Source of the DNA: an uncultured Flavobacterium sp. | Lineage (GTDB): Bacteria > Bacteroidota > Bacteroidia > Flavobacteriales > Flavobacteriaceae | Reading direction: 5' to 3' | Assembly: GCF_946220915.1 (NCBI RefSeq) | Contig: NZ_CAMIHH010000009.1 | Coordinates: forward strand, 1-55,992 | DNA: 55,992 bases | In this document: positions 1 through 7,169 of the stretch, one piece after another | Position numbering within the stretch: the stretch's first letter is position 1 | How the letters are laid out: every line of letters begins with the position of its first letter | Made by a program: the position numbers and the translations under genes | Notes under the pieces: generated by a model | What the model saw: the letters and a program-made list of their open reading frames with translations, nothing else | Databases searched by the model: none | Told to the model about the DNA's origin: nothing

Positions 1-449
1 GTTCTGTAGGATTCATACTCAACAAACCGCTTGGCTACACCATCCACGACCTTATTCCTGAAATTAAGGGAAGCTTCAAAATTTATAATGGCGGCCCTGT
101 AGAGCAGGACAACCTTTATTTCATCCATAATGTTCCCGACCTTATTCCAGGCAGCATTGAAATTTCAAATGGCATTTACTGGGGCGGCGATTTTGAATCG
201 ACAAAGGAACTCATCAACCAGGGGCTGATACGGAAGAATAATATACGCTTTTTCCTGGGCTACACCGGGTGGGACGCGCAGCAGCTGGAGGATGAGCTCG
301 AAGACAATTCCTGGATAGTGACCGAGAATAGCTACAGGAACAAGATCATTGGCAAGTCGAGCACTTCTTTCTGGAAGGAAAAAATAATGGAACTGGGTGG
401 CGACTACATCATATGGTCAAATGCACCAGAAAACCCGTCGCTTAATTAA
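1..449 (+). CDS. YqgE/AlgH family protein, 3' part
   Basis: This is the C-terminal ~149 residues of a gene that begins before the window. The reading frame is open from base 3 and ends in TAA at 447-449. The translation contains GFILNKPLGY near its start, then IYNGGPVEQDNLYFIH and YWGGDF, followed by RFFLGYTGWDAQQLEDEL. These are the hallmark blocks of the YqgE/AlgH (DUF179) family, whose usual length is about 185 residues, so roughly 35 N-terminal residues are missing. The family is cytoplasmic and its biochemical role is not firmly established. The stop codon lies in the palindrome TTAATTAA, which also supplies the stop of the convergent aminotransferase gene, so the two genes overlap by 3-4 bases. 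Confidence 0.9.
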   Translation, partial: SVGFILNKPLGYTIHDLIPEIKGSFKIYNGGPVEQDNLYFIHNVPDLIPGSIEISNGIYWGGDFESTKELINQGLIRKNNIRFFLGYTGWDAQQLEDELEDNSWIVTENSYRNKIIGKSSTSFWKEKIMELGGDYIIWSNAPENPSLN

Positions 450-1285
450 CCCAGGCGTATTTTTGCGTTAAGCCTCTTTAATAGTTCTGAAGCCAAGGCA
501 TTGCCATATTCTTTTTTGCGGTATTTCGTAACCGGCTGAATTCCCATAATTACATTGGTAATAAACAGTTCATCTGCCTTTTGCAGGTCAAAAGGCGAAA
601 CCGGCGCTTCTTCAATTTCCACACCTTCCAGCTTTTTAGACAACTCAATAACCTGTTTACGCATAATGCCATTAAGGCACCCATCGCCAAGTGGCGGCGT
701 AACCAGCTTATTGCCGGTCAGCATGAATAGGTTGCCCTGTAATGCCTCTACGACATTTTTTTCGTCGTTGAGCAGCAGGCAGTTGTCCAGGCCATTTTCA
801 TGTGCATATATGCTACCCGTAATGTGCACCATCTTATTCGTGGTTTTAAGCGTAGATAAAAGCTGTTTGGGCACATAATAATCCCTGAACAGGTCTACCT
901 CATAATTACCTTCATTAATCGCGTATACCGAGCTCTCAAGTGCCATTGCCGTAATGATGTACTCCACATTGTTATCCGTTGGAAGATAAAACCCGCCATT
1001 TTTACGAAAAAAGGAAATGCGAACCCGGTATGAAGGTGCATTTTTAATTGCGGAAACAAGACTAAGCACCTGCGATTCCATATATTCCATTGTAAAATGC
1101 ATGGGAATTTCCATACGCACAATGCGTAGTGAAGCCATCAGCCTGAAATAATGGTCTTCCAGAAAAAGCACTTTGCTGTCGAGTATGCGAAGTGTTTCAA
1201 AAACAGCATCGCCAAACAGGAAGCCCCTGTTTTCATGGATGGGTATATGGGAGTCGGCGACCAGTGTGCCATTATAATTAATCAT
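446..1285 (-). CDS. Aminotransferase class IV (4-amino-4-deoxychorismate lyase / BCAT fold)
   Basis: The 279-residue product has the fold-type IV PLP enzyme pattern. The N-terminus reads NRGFLFGDAVFETLR (about residues 19-33). A middle segment, LKTTNKMVHITGSIYAHENG, contains the candidate Schiff-base lysine. It is followed by DNCLLLNDEKNVVEALQGNLF and a C-terminal TPPLGDGCLNGIMR block that matches the PLP-phosphate-binding region. Members include branched-chain aminotransferase, D-amino acid aminotransferase and aminodeoxychorismate lyase. The short length and single-domain layout fit the lyase-like group, but substrate cannot be read from sequence. The start is fixed by the N-terminal INYNGTLV strand, and no downstream Met keeps the GDAVFE motif. 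A hairpin and a TATATTTG box lie immediately upstream. Confidence 0.85.
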   Translation of the reverse strand: MINYNGTLVADSHIPIHENRGFLFGDAVFETLRILDSKVLFLEDHYFRLMASLRIVRMEIPMHFTMEYMESQVLSLVSAIKNAPSYRVRISFFRKNGGFYLPTDNNVEYIITAMALESSVYAINEGNYEVDLFRDYYVPKQLLSTLKTTNKMVHITGSIYAHENGLDNCLLLNDEKNVVEALQGNLFMLTGNKLVTPPLGDGCLNGIMRKQVIELSKKLEGVEIEEAPVSPFDLQKADELFITNVIMGIQPVTKYRKKEYGNALASELLKRLNAKIRLG

Positions 1286-1310
1286 AAAAAAAGCCCTGAA
1301 AATTCAGGGC
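1286..1310 (-). terminator. Intrinsic terminator of the START-like gene
   Basis: Read on the minus strand, an 8-bp perfect stem (GCCCTGAA / TTCAGGGC, 1303-1310 and 1293-1300) with a 2-base loop is followed by seven U residues (1292-1286). It lies just after the START-like gene. The U-tract directly abuts the ATG (1285-1283) of the following aminotransferase. Confidence 0.8.
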
Positions 1311-1317
1311 AAATATA
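1310..1317 (-). promoter_or_regulatory. Candidate -7 promoter box for the aminotransferase
   Basis: The minus strand reads TATATTTG, a perfect match to the Bacteroidota -7 element TAnnTTTG. No clear TTTG is seen at the -33 position. Transcription starting 6-8 bases downstream would begin inside the terminator hairpin, so the new transcript could not form it. This would explain how the gene is expressed although a terminator abuts its start codon. Confidence 0.5.
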
Positions 1318-1337
1318 CTTCATATCACGTGCATTTC

Positions 1338-1730
1338 CTACACCGACCCTAAAACATGCTTTAGGTCGGACACCTGGTTTTCCCACAACTGCTTGGATTC
1401 GGCAACATCGTCTTCTTCAGCAAAGTCTACCACCATAAGCGAAACATCCTTTGTGATTTCATCAACAAGAATGCGGAGCTCAAAATAATAATCGCCATCC
1501 TTATTTTCCTCATCCACCCAGCGGAATTTTACTTTTTCCCCGGATTTTTTAGAAGAGAGCCTTGCTTTTTCCTCGGTATCATTCCACATGAAAGTAAAAT
1601 ATTCGCCTCTTGAGTTCACATTGTCGGCAAACCATTCCTGCAGGCCGGAGGGAGTAGATATATATTGATACAGGAGCTGCGGTGAAGACATGATTGGGAA
1701 CTCCAGTTCATATTTAATTTTTTCGTCCAT
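1338..1730 (-). CDS. START-like domain protein (SRPBCC/AHSA1-type fold)
   Basis: The product starting at MDEKIKYELEFPI has 130 residues. An upstream in-frame Met (1769) would add 13 residues of AT-rich leader and is less likely. The pattern of an N-terminal beta-strand, the helix LLYQYISTPSGLQEWFAD, repeated beta-strands (YFTFMWND, KVKFRWVDEE, YYFELRILVDE) and a long C-terminal helix (KQLWENQVSDLKHVLG) fits a helix-grip START/AHSA1 fold with a hydrophobic cavity. No signal peptide is seen, so it is probably cytoplasmic. Its ligand and function are unknown. It ends at a strong terminator, so it is transcribed separately from the aminotransferase. Confidence 0.75.
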   Translation of the reverse strand: MDEKIKYELEFPIMSSPQLLYQYISTPSGLQEWFADNVNSRGEYFTFMWNDTEEKARLSSKKSGEKVKFRWVDEENKDGDYYFELRILVDEITKDVSLMVVDFAEEDDVAESKQLWENQVSDLKHVLGSV

Positions 1731-1815
1731 TTGTTTAGTAAATTTCGGGAAATATATAATTTTTAACATTCATAAAAAAACGTTTTGGGAAATAATTTTT
1801 TTTCTGAAAAATATA

Positions 1816-1846
1816 TTTGGAACGATTAAATAAAGTTTTATATTTG
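1816..1846 (+). promoter_or_regulatory. Bacteroidota-type promoter of tRNA-Met
   Basis: A TTTG (1816-1819) and a TATATTTG (1839-1846) are separated by 19 bases. This matches the primary sigma factor consensus of Bacteroidota (TTTG at -33, TAnnTTTG at -7). The tRNA begins 35 bases downstream of the -7 box. Confidence 0.85.
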
Positions 1847-1880
1847 CACCCGCATTGAGAGATGCACAACCGGTAAAAAT

Positions 1881-1954
1881 GGCGAGGTAGCTCAGTCGGT
1901 TAGAGCGCAGGATTCATAACCCTGAGGTCACGGGTTCAACTCCCGTCTTCGCTA
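1881..1954 (+). tRNA. tRNA-Met (anticodon CAT), probably elongator
   Basis: A 74-base cloverleaf can be folded. The acceptor stem GGCGAGG/CTTCGCT includes G-U pairs. The D-stem is GCTC/GAGC. The anticodon loop is TTCATAA with anticodon CAT, with an A-C mismatch closing the stem at the loop side. The variable region is AGGTC, the T-arm is ACGGG-TTCAACT-CCCGT and the discriminator base is A. The paired first position and the lack of three G-C pairs in the anticodon stem argue against an initiator tRNA. A tRNA-Ile2 carrying lysidine at C34 is not fully excluded. Confidence 0.93.
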
Positions 1955-1964
1955 CAGAAACAGA

Positions 1965-1996
1965 AACGCTTTGAGGATCAACTCAAAGCGTTTTTT
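1965..1996 (+). terminator. Intrinsic terminator after tRNA-Met
   Basis: An 11-bp stem AACGCTTTGAG / CTCAAAGCGTT with a 6-base loop is followed by a run of T. Confidence 0.9.
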
Positions 1997-2054
1997 GCTT
2001 TGACCTTTATGGAATTTCCGAATTTTTTATATTAAGCTGCTCAACATATAATTC

Positions 2055-2765
2055 ATGCCCAACACCCTACATTACGAAGGCTCTTTTTATTTTGGGAGCA
2101 ATGCCGAAATGGAAGAAGTGGGCCGGCTCCTTAAACAGCAAATCTCATACGGACCCGATTTAAACACTGATAAATCGGAAAAAGAGCTGAAGATCGATAT
2201 CAGTGTGCCGTTCGGGAAGAAGGAAGAATTGCAATCCCTGCTCCACAACGCCGCTACATATGCACTTCACGGAATGCTGCTGGTGTACATGGACGATGTG
2301 TTTACCGATATTATTTATGCCGACAGGACAGATACGTTTAATCCTGACAGACCAGGCCTGATCCTGTTTACGCTACAGGAGTTTGAGGAGACTTTTGGCA
2401 AGCTGGATATGGATATATCCAAGATGGTTTATGACAGCCCGTTTTACATTTATGACGAATCACTTGATGAAAGCGGACCTGAATTCATTGATGAAGACCC
2501 CATAGGCGATGAGGATTGCAACATTGGGTTTGCTGCCCTCAAGGCCATTTGGGTAAATTACGTGGCACAATCTGATACTTTTGCCTTCCCGACCCTTTTC
2601 AAACTAATGGAAGGAAGCACGGAAGGCATGTGTTCGGTAAGGTCAACCTACGGCTTTGCGCCGGGCTATACTTTTGAGGAAGCGGCAGAAGAGGCAAGGA
2701 AAAAGAATTTCCTCGTATTTCGCTGGAGCGACTTTTGGGACAACAGGTACGTAATAAACGAATAA
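2055..2765 (+). CDS. Hypothetical acidic protein, 236 aa
   Basis: I do not recognise this protein. It is a continuous 236-residue frame with ordinary codon use and no signal peptide or membrane segment, so it is probably cytoplasmic. The N-terminal 50 residues alternate strands and charged helices (LHYEGSFYFGS, KELKIDISVPFGKKEEL). A very acidic middle part follows (YDESLDESGPEFIDEDPIGDED, about residues 135-157). The C-terminus is mixed (FEEAAEEARKKNFLVFRWSDFWDNRYV). It follows tRNA-Met and its terminator and is therefore a separate transcription unit. The region downstream to 2848 holds no further gene. Confidence 0.75.
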   Translation: MPNTLHYEGSFYFGSNAEMEEVGRLLKQQISYGPDLNTDKSEKELKIDISVPFGKKEELQSLLHNAATYALHGMLLVYMDDVFTDIIYADRTDTFNPDRPGLILFTLQEFEETFGKLDMDISKMVYDSPFYIYDESLDESGPEFIDEDPIGDEDCNIGFAALKAIWVNYVAQSDTFAFPTLFKLMEGSTEGMCSVRSTYGFAPGYTFEEAAEEARKKNFLVFRWSDFWDNRYVINE

Positions 2766-2848
2766 TCCTGCTGCGATATCAAGCACGATTGCGTGCGATT
2801 ACCGAATTTTATCATTACAATACTTTATAATCCCAAGCAGCATACTAT

Positions 2849-2883
2849 AAAAAAAAAACCGCCTGAAATTGCTTCCAGGCGGT
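2849..2883 (-). terminator. Intrinsic terminator of the Thr/Glu-rich lipoprotein gene
   Basis: On the minus strand, an 8-bp perfect stem ACCGCCTG / CAGGCGGT (2876-2883 with 2858-2865) is followed by an uninterrupted U-tract (2857-2849). Confidence 0.9.
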
Positions 2884-2906
2884 TTAATATTATATACGGT
2901 AAGAAA

Positions 2907-3113
2907 TTATTTCTTAACTGTATCTGTAGTAACTTCTGTAGTAGTCTCAGTAGTTTTAACTGAATCAACAGCAGGAGCAGCTTCTGGTGTAGCAGGAGTT
3001 TCAGCCTGGATAGTGTCAGTTGTAGTAGTTGTAGTTTCTTCAGTTTTTTTGTCGCCGCAGCTTGCAAGAGTTAGAGAAGCGAATACAGCGCTAAGAACGA
3101 TAAGCTTTTTCAT
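2907..3113 (-). CDS. Small Thr/Glu-rich lipoprotein, 68 aa
   Basis: The product starts with a lipoprotein signal peptide, MKKLIVLSAVFASLTLASC, giving lipobox L-A-S-C with acylated Cys19. The remaining 49 residues have no hydrophobic core. They are dominated by Thr, Glu, Ala, Pro, Val and Lys (runs such as TTTTTTDTIQAETPATPEAAPAVDS), which suggests a disordered, surface-tethered tail. A TAnnTTTG box (3155-3162) lies about 40 bases upstream and a strong terminator follows, so it forms a monocistronic unit. No enzymatic motif is present. The low-complexity tail makes overlapping frames on the other strand look open, but the lipobox, promoter and terminator all support this strand. Confidence 0.85.
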   Translation of the reverse strand: MKKLIVLSAVFASLTLASCGDKKTEETTTTTTDTIQAETPATPEAAPAVDSVKTTETTTEVTTDTVKK

Positions 3114-3154
3114 AATGTTTAAAATTATAGATTAGTAGATCAATTTTGATAGTA

Positions 3155-3162
3155 CAAATGTA
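3155..3162 (-). promoter_or_regulatory. -7 promoter box of the small lipoprotein gene
   Basis: The minus strand reads TACATTTG, a full match to TAnnTTTG, 42 bases before the start codon. No convincing TTTG was found at the expected -33 position. Confidence 0.55.
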
Positions 3163-3275
3163 TACCGATTATGCCTGCCATTTTTACAGAACGGGTGAAA
3201 TGGGCTTTCCACTTGGTAAAAGCGATAGGAAAACCATGTAAAATTGATTTACTTTACATTACCAATACTATTACT

Positions 3276-5087
3276 ATGCGCTTTCTTAACACACTGACCC
3301 TGCTGTACCTTATGCTTTTAGCTCCAATGTGCCTTAAAGCGCAGCGCACTATACAGGATAAGGAAGATGCCCCTGCCGAGATAAAAAAGGCGGCAACCGA
3401 CCTTGAGAAATCGCTCATTGAAAATGACGATTACAAGATTGCCAACAACTACGAGCTGCTGGCAAGGGAGCAGGTAGATAAAGGTGATTTTGAAAAAGCC
3501 GAGAAAAACTTACATAAAGCACTCGAAATTTACACTAACGCGAAAGATACAAAAAGCAGGCCGCGCCTACTGCGCGCTATTGCCAAAACCCAGGAAGCGC
3601 AAAAAAAGCTGAGAGCAGCGGCGGGCAACTATAAAGCCGCATCGGATGAAGCGCAGGATCATACACACAAGACCATAAATGCCAATGACTTTGCCCGCCT
3701 GGAGAGCGAAGGCAATCCGGAAGCTGCAGGCCGTTACCTTGAAGCTAATATAACCCTGCTTAAAAAAACGGGCAAAAACGGCGAAGTTGCCGATACCTAC
3801 ATACAGCAGGCAGTCCTGAGCCTGAAGCAGGATGACACGGTAAGCGCAATTGACCGCTACCGGCTGGCGCTTCCGTATGCCGTAGACCCACCGTTAAGGG
3901 CAGTGAAGATTTATACTGAAATGGCAAAGCTGCATGTTGCGCAAAAGCAGTTTGACGAAGCAGTTGCCGCAATGAAGGACCTGCTTATACTGGCCCGAAA
4001 ATTAAATGACCTTGACACAGAGATCATACAGCTGCGTTACCTCGCTGCCATATACATCCGGATGGAAGACAGCGAAAATGCAGTAAAGGCATTGGGAGAA
4101 TCCTATAGCCTGGCCGCATCTGCAGGAAAAACCTTTGAGGCCAAGGAAAGCCTCCTGCAACTGGCAGAATATTATAAGGCATCCGGAGACCATGCCGCCG
4201 GGTTGGCAGTATATGAAGAGTTCCTGAGGAATCTCGACAGGATCATACTATCCGACCACAGCCTTACAGATGCCAAGACCTTTCGCATTACCGAAGAACG
4301 CATCCGAAGGCTCGAAAGCGAAAAATCCCTCAAAGACGAGCTGATCAATAAAAAAAATACATTCAATTACCTGCTGTTAGGGTTTCTTGCGGTGCTCATA
4401 CTCTTGATGATATCTATAGTCAAGGCGCTTTATGCCATTAAAACGAAGAACAAGGAAATTGCCCTGCAATCGCTTCGGCGCGAAATGAATCCGCACTTTT
4501 TATTTAACAGCCTTAACAGTGTAAACCAATTCATTGCGCAAAACAACGAGCTGCAGGCCAACAAATACCTTACCTCCTACTCCGGGCTGATGCGCAATAC
4601 CATGGAAAATTCCAATAAGGATTTTGTAACTTTGGGCAACGAGATCGAGAACCTTACACAATACCTCGAACTGGAACACCTGCGGTTTAAGGATAAGTTT
4701 GATTTTGAAATTTCGGCAGACGATGGCCTGGACCGCGAAACCCTTTGGGTGCCAAACATGATGCTGCAACCGCACCTGGAAAATGCCATTTGGCACGGCC
4801 TGCGCTATAAGGAAGGCAAGGGGGTACTTAAACTGGGCTTTATGCGCGATGGTAAAAATATGCTCGTGATAATAGACGACAACGGCATAGGCCCCACGAA
4901 AAGCCAGGAGCTGAAAACGCATAACCAGAAGGCACACCAGTCGCGTGGGCTTACCAACACCCGGGAGCGCATGACACTGATCAATGAATTGTACAAAACC
5001 AATATTAATTTTACCGTAACCGAAAAAGCAGGCCCTGATACCGGTACAGTTGTACGGGTCACGTTTCCCATAATAAATAAGCCATGA
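3276..5087 (+). CDS. LytS-type sensor histidine kinase with TPR sensor region
   Basis: The 603-residue protein starts with a signal peptide (MRFLNTLTLLYLMLLAPMCLKAQ). An upstream in-frame Met at 3171 would precede this signal and is unlikely. Residues ~55-345 are helical TPR-like repeats (AEKNLHKALEIYTNA, AIDRYRLALPYA, AVYEEFLRNL), predicted to lie in the periplasm. One membrane segment follows (363-385, YLLLGFLAVLILLMISIVK). The cytoplasmic part is a His_kinase (PF06580-type) domain with phospho-acceptor His407 in REMNPHFLFNSLNS, then an HATPase with N-box LQPHLENAIWHGL, IIDDNGIG and SRGLTNTRERM. It overlaps the next gene by ATGA, so kinase and regulator are translationally coupled. The ligand is unknown. 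Confidence 0.93.
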   Translation: MRFLNTLTLLYLMLLAPMCLKAQRTIQDKEDAPAEIKKAATDLEKSLIENDDYKIANNYELLAREQVDKGDFEKAEKNLHKALEIYTNAKDTKSRPRLLRAIAKTQEAQKKLRAAAGNYKAASDEAQDHTHKTINANDFARLESEGNPEAAGRYLEANITLLKKTGKNGEVADTYIQQAVLSLKQDDTVSAIDRYRLALPYAVDPPLRAVKIYTEMAKLHVAQKQFDEAVAAMKDLLILARKLNDLDTEIIQLRYLAAIYIRMEDSENAVKALGESYSLAASAGKTFEAKESLLQLAEYYKASGDHAAGLAVYEEFLRNLDRIILSDHSLTDAKTFRITEERIRRLESEKSLKDELINKKNTFNYLLLGFLAVLILLMISIVKALYAIKTKNKEIALQSLRREMNPHFLFNSLNSVNQFIAQNNELQANKYLTSYSGLMRNTMENSNKDFVTLGNEIENLTQYLELEHLRFKDKFDFEISADDGLDRETLWVPNMMLQPHLENAIWHGLRYKEGKGVLKLGFMRDGKNMLVIIDDNGIGPTKSQELKTHNQKAHQSRGLTNTRERMTLINELYKTNINFTVTEKAGPDTGTVVRVTFPIINKP

Positions 5088-5827
5088 TTGCAAAGATAAA
5101 AAGCGTAATTGTTGAAGACGAATCGGCGGCAAGAGAAGCCCTGTGCACCTACCTTACCAAATACTGCCCCCAGGTGGAAATAGTGGGTGAGGCACAAAAC
5201 AGCCGCGAAGCCATAACCATCCTGCACGAGCTGAAGCCACAGCTTGTTTTCCTGGATGTTGAGATGCCTTTTGGCAATGCCTTCGATGTGCTGGAGGCAT
5301 GCAGCGACCTCGCGTTTGAGACCATATTTGTGACTGCTTTTTCGGAGTATTCCTTAAAAGCGCTAAACCGTAGTGCAGCTTACTACCTTCTTAAGCCTAT
5401 AAGCATTGAGGAGCTGATCGTAGCCGTGAACAAAGTACAGCAGGAGGTAATCAACAAAGAAATATTTAACCGCAACAAGGTAATCGTGGAGAATTTTCGC
5501 GAACCAAAACCCGAAAAGCAACAGGTCATACTCCCCACGATGGAGGGCTTTGAGGTAGTAAAAATGGAGGAGATCGTGCGCCTTAAGGGCAACGGCAACT
5601 TTACCGACCTGTATCTTACCGACGGTACAAAAAAAATGGCCTGCCGTTTCCTGAAGCATTTTTCGGATATGCTGCCACTACCCTTTTTACGGGTACATAA
5701 ATCGCATATGGTAAACCTCGATTTCATTAAAAAATACAACAAAGGCGGTTACATTACCCTTGAAGACGGTGCCGAAGTAGAGATATCTCCTACCTATAAA
5801 GAAGATTTCTTGCGCAATTTTAAATAG
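5084..5827 (+). CDS. LytTR family DNA-binding response regulator
   Basis: The 247-residue protein has an N-terminal receiver domain (about 5-120) with acidic pocket E11/D12, phospho-acceptor Asp58 in LVFLDVEMP, Thr84 in FVTAFSEYS and Lys104 in YYLLKPI. A linker follows, then a C-terminal LytTR DNA-binding domain (about 148-247: VVKMEEIVRLKGNGNFTDLYL, FLRVHKSHMVNLDFIKKYN, GAEVEISPTYKEDFL). Its ATG overlaps the stop of the LytS-type kinase, making them a cognate pair. LytTR domains bind imperfect direct repeats; none could be assigned here. The transcription unit ends at the hairpin at 5830-5860. Confidence 0.95.
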   Translation: MIAKIKSVIVEDESAAREALCTYLTKYCPQVEIVGEAQNSREAITILHELKPQLVFLDVEMPFGNAFDVLEACSDLAFETIFVTAFSEYSLKALNRSAAYYLLKPISIEELIVAVNKVQQEVINKEIFNRNKVIVENFREPKPEKQQVILPTMEGFEVVKMEEIVRLKGNGNFTDLYLTDGTKKMACRFLKHFSDMLPLPFLRVHKSHMVNLDFIKKYNKGGYITLEDGAEVEISPTYKEDFLRNFK

Positions 5828-5829
5828 TA

Positions 5830-5860
5830 AAAGCCACGGGCTTAAGCATCCCGTGGCTTT
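5830..5860. terminator. Bidirectional terminator between the LytTR regulator and lipoprotein genes
   Basis: An 11-bp perfect stem AAAGCCACGGG / CCCGTGGCTTT with a 9-base loop lies between convergent genes. T-rich ends on both strands suit use in both directions. Confidence 0.85.
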
Positions 5861-5868
5861 GCCTGAAA

Positions 5869-6324
5869 TTAAGAATGCTTCTCGAGTGTCAGGTAGTCAT
5901 CGCTTTCGCCTTCGCCCCCGGCATCTTTAAGCTTTATCATCCTCTCGCTTACCTGGATTACGTCCCAATCGTCAGATAAGCCTGTAAAATCATCCGGTGC
6001 CGTGAAATTGATATTAAAGTCAACGTCGCCGGTGCCGTCATTGTCATCTTCGCTGGTTACGCTCCAGGTACCGGTATGTGTCGTAGTGCCATTTACGGCA
6101 GTGGCCGCACCCGTATTTTTGTTAAATCGGAATATAAACCCTTGGAAATTGGTCGTTTCGTCATTGCCTTCATCAACAAAATTTATCACTTTCCATTGGC
6201 CTACGCTCATTGTGTCAAACACCTCGCTGACCGTAGGATCTGTGGTTGTCTTGGTATCATCGTCGGAACACGATGCCAGTGTCCCGGCAACAAGCGCCGC
6301 AGCTAAAATTCTGAATTTGTTCAT
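5869..6324 (-). CDS. Lipocalin-like lipoprotein, 151 aa
   Basis: The signal peptide MNKFRILAAALVAGTLASC ends in a lipobox with Cys19, followed by SDDD, so this is a lipoprotein. The mature part is acidic. It has beta-strand motifs typical of small lipocalin-like Bacteroidota lipoproteins: GQWKVINFVDEGNDETTNFQ, FIFRFNKN, GTWSVTSEDD, FNINF, and a C-terminal MIKLKD and DYLTLEK. The pattern of a W-containing first strand and a late GTWS strand supports a lipocalin_5-type fold, but the match is loose. It is convergent with the two-component operon and shares its terminator. About 280 bases upstream hold no gene. Confidence 0.75.
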   Translation of the reverse strand: MNKFRILAAALVAGTLASCSDDDTKTTTDPTVSEVFDTMSVGQWKVINFVDEGNDETTNFQGFIFRFNKNTGAATAVNGTTTHTGTWSVTSEDDNDGTGDVDFNINFTAPDDFTGLSDDWDVIQVSERMIKLKDAGGEGESDDYLTLEKHS

Positions 6325-6603
6325 AGTAGTAAGATTTAGTGATTATGGATTTCAAATTAAAGTTACGCGCAATAATTGGGTAAAACAAAAGGTTTATCAT
6401 TTTCTTGAGCGCAATCTTTGTGCTGCAAATATACACTCAAGTTGCTGTATTTTCTGATTAAAAGATAATTGAAAACAATAAAATCCAATTTAATGCACTA
6501 TATCCTTTTTAAGCCTTTAAGATTCATATGCTTAATATTTTTTTAGGGAAATCCGGCTTCCACTTGTTTAGATTTTGTAATTTAACAGCCATTAACCCGT
6601 TAC

Positions 6604-7125
6604 ATGAACAAGGATACCATGACAGGCATTTGTGAGGAACTTACATTTTCCGGATTTTTCAAAAGCCATGCAAAAACGCTGCGGAACTACCTGTACTACA
6701 AGTTTGGCAATGAGGAACAGGCTGAAGATGTAACGCAGGAAGCTTTTATCAAACTTTGGGAAAACTGTGCCAACGTGCCTCCGGAAAAGGCCAAATCGTT
6801 CCTGTATACGGTAGCCAACAATACATCCCTTAACCACATTGCCCACCAAAAAGTTGTGCTCGATTATTCAAAGAAAGCCAACACAGCCATTGCAGACAGC
6901 CAGAGCCCCGAATTTATCATGGAAGAAGAGCAGTTCAGGGTAAGGCTCCAAAACGCAATTGGGAGCCTTTCGGAAGCGCAACGCAGTGCCTTCCTGCTGC
7001 ACCGCATTGACGGGAAAAAATACCACGAAATTGCCGATATACTTGGAATAAGCGTGAAAGCCGTAGAAAAAAGAATACATGGCGCATTACAGCAACTGAG
7101 AAAAGATATTGAAAATATAAGGTAG
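6604..7125 (+). CDS. ECF RNA polymerase sigma factor (FecI-like)
   Basis: The 173-residue protein has a sigma-70 region 2 (LRNYLYYKFGNEEQAEDVTQEAFIKLWENC, about residues 26-56) and a region 4 helix-turn-helix (LSEAQRSAFLLHRIDGKKYHEIADILGISVKAVEKRIHGALQQL, about 120-165). These match the Bacteroidota ECF group paired with FecR anti-sigma factors. It is followed after 44 bases by fecR and then by a TonB-dependent receptor with an STN domain, the complete cell-surface-signalling set. Known systems of this type release the sigma factor when the receptor binds ligand. The presumed target is the downstream receptor itself. Confidence 0.93.
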   Translation: MNKDTMTGICEELTFSGFFKSHAKTLRNYLYYKFGNEEQAEDVTQEAFIKLWENCANVPPEKAKSFLYTVANNTSLNHIAHQKVVLDYSKKANTAIADSQSPEFIMEEEQFRVRLQNAIGSLSEAQRSAFLLHRIDGKKYHEIADILGISVKAVEKRIHGALQQLRKDIENIR

Positions 7126-7169
7126 GGATTTTTAACAATAGACTGTTATAATATCAAACAGAGGATAAA

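Noticed and set aside
2825..3067. 80-residue Leu-rich minus-strand frame overlapping the small lipoprotein
   Set aside because: It arises from the low-complexity Thr/Glu codons of the lipoprotein read in another frame, and runs through the terminator hairpin.
4500..5132. 210-residue minus-strand open frame across the kinase and regulator
   Set aside because: The plus strand encodes an unambiguous histidine kinase with all motifs in frame; the antisense frame has no recognisable domain.
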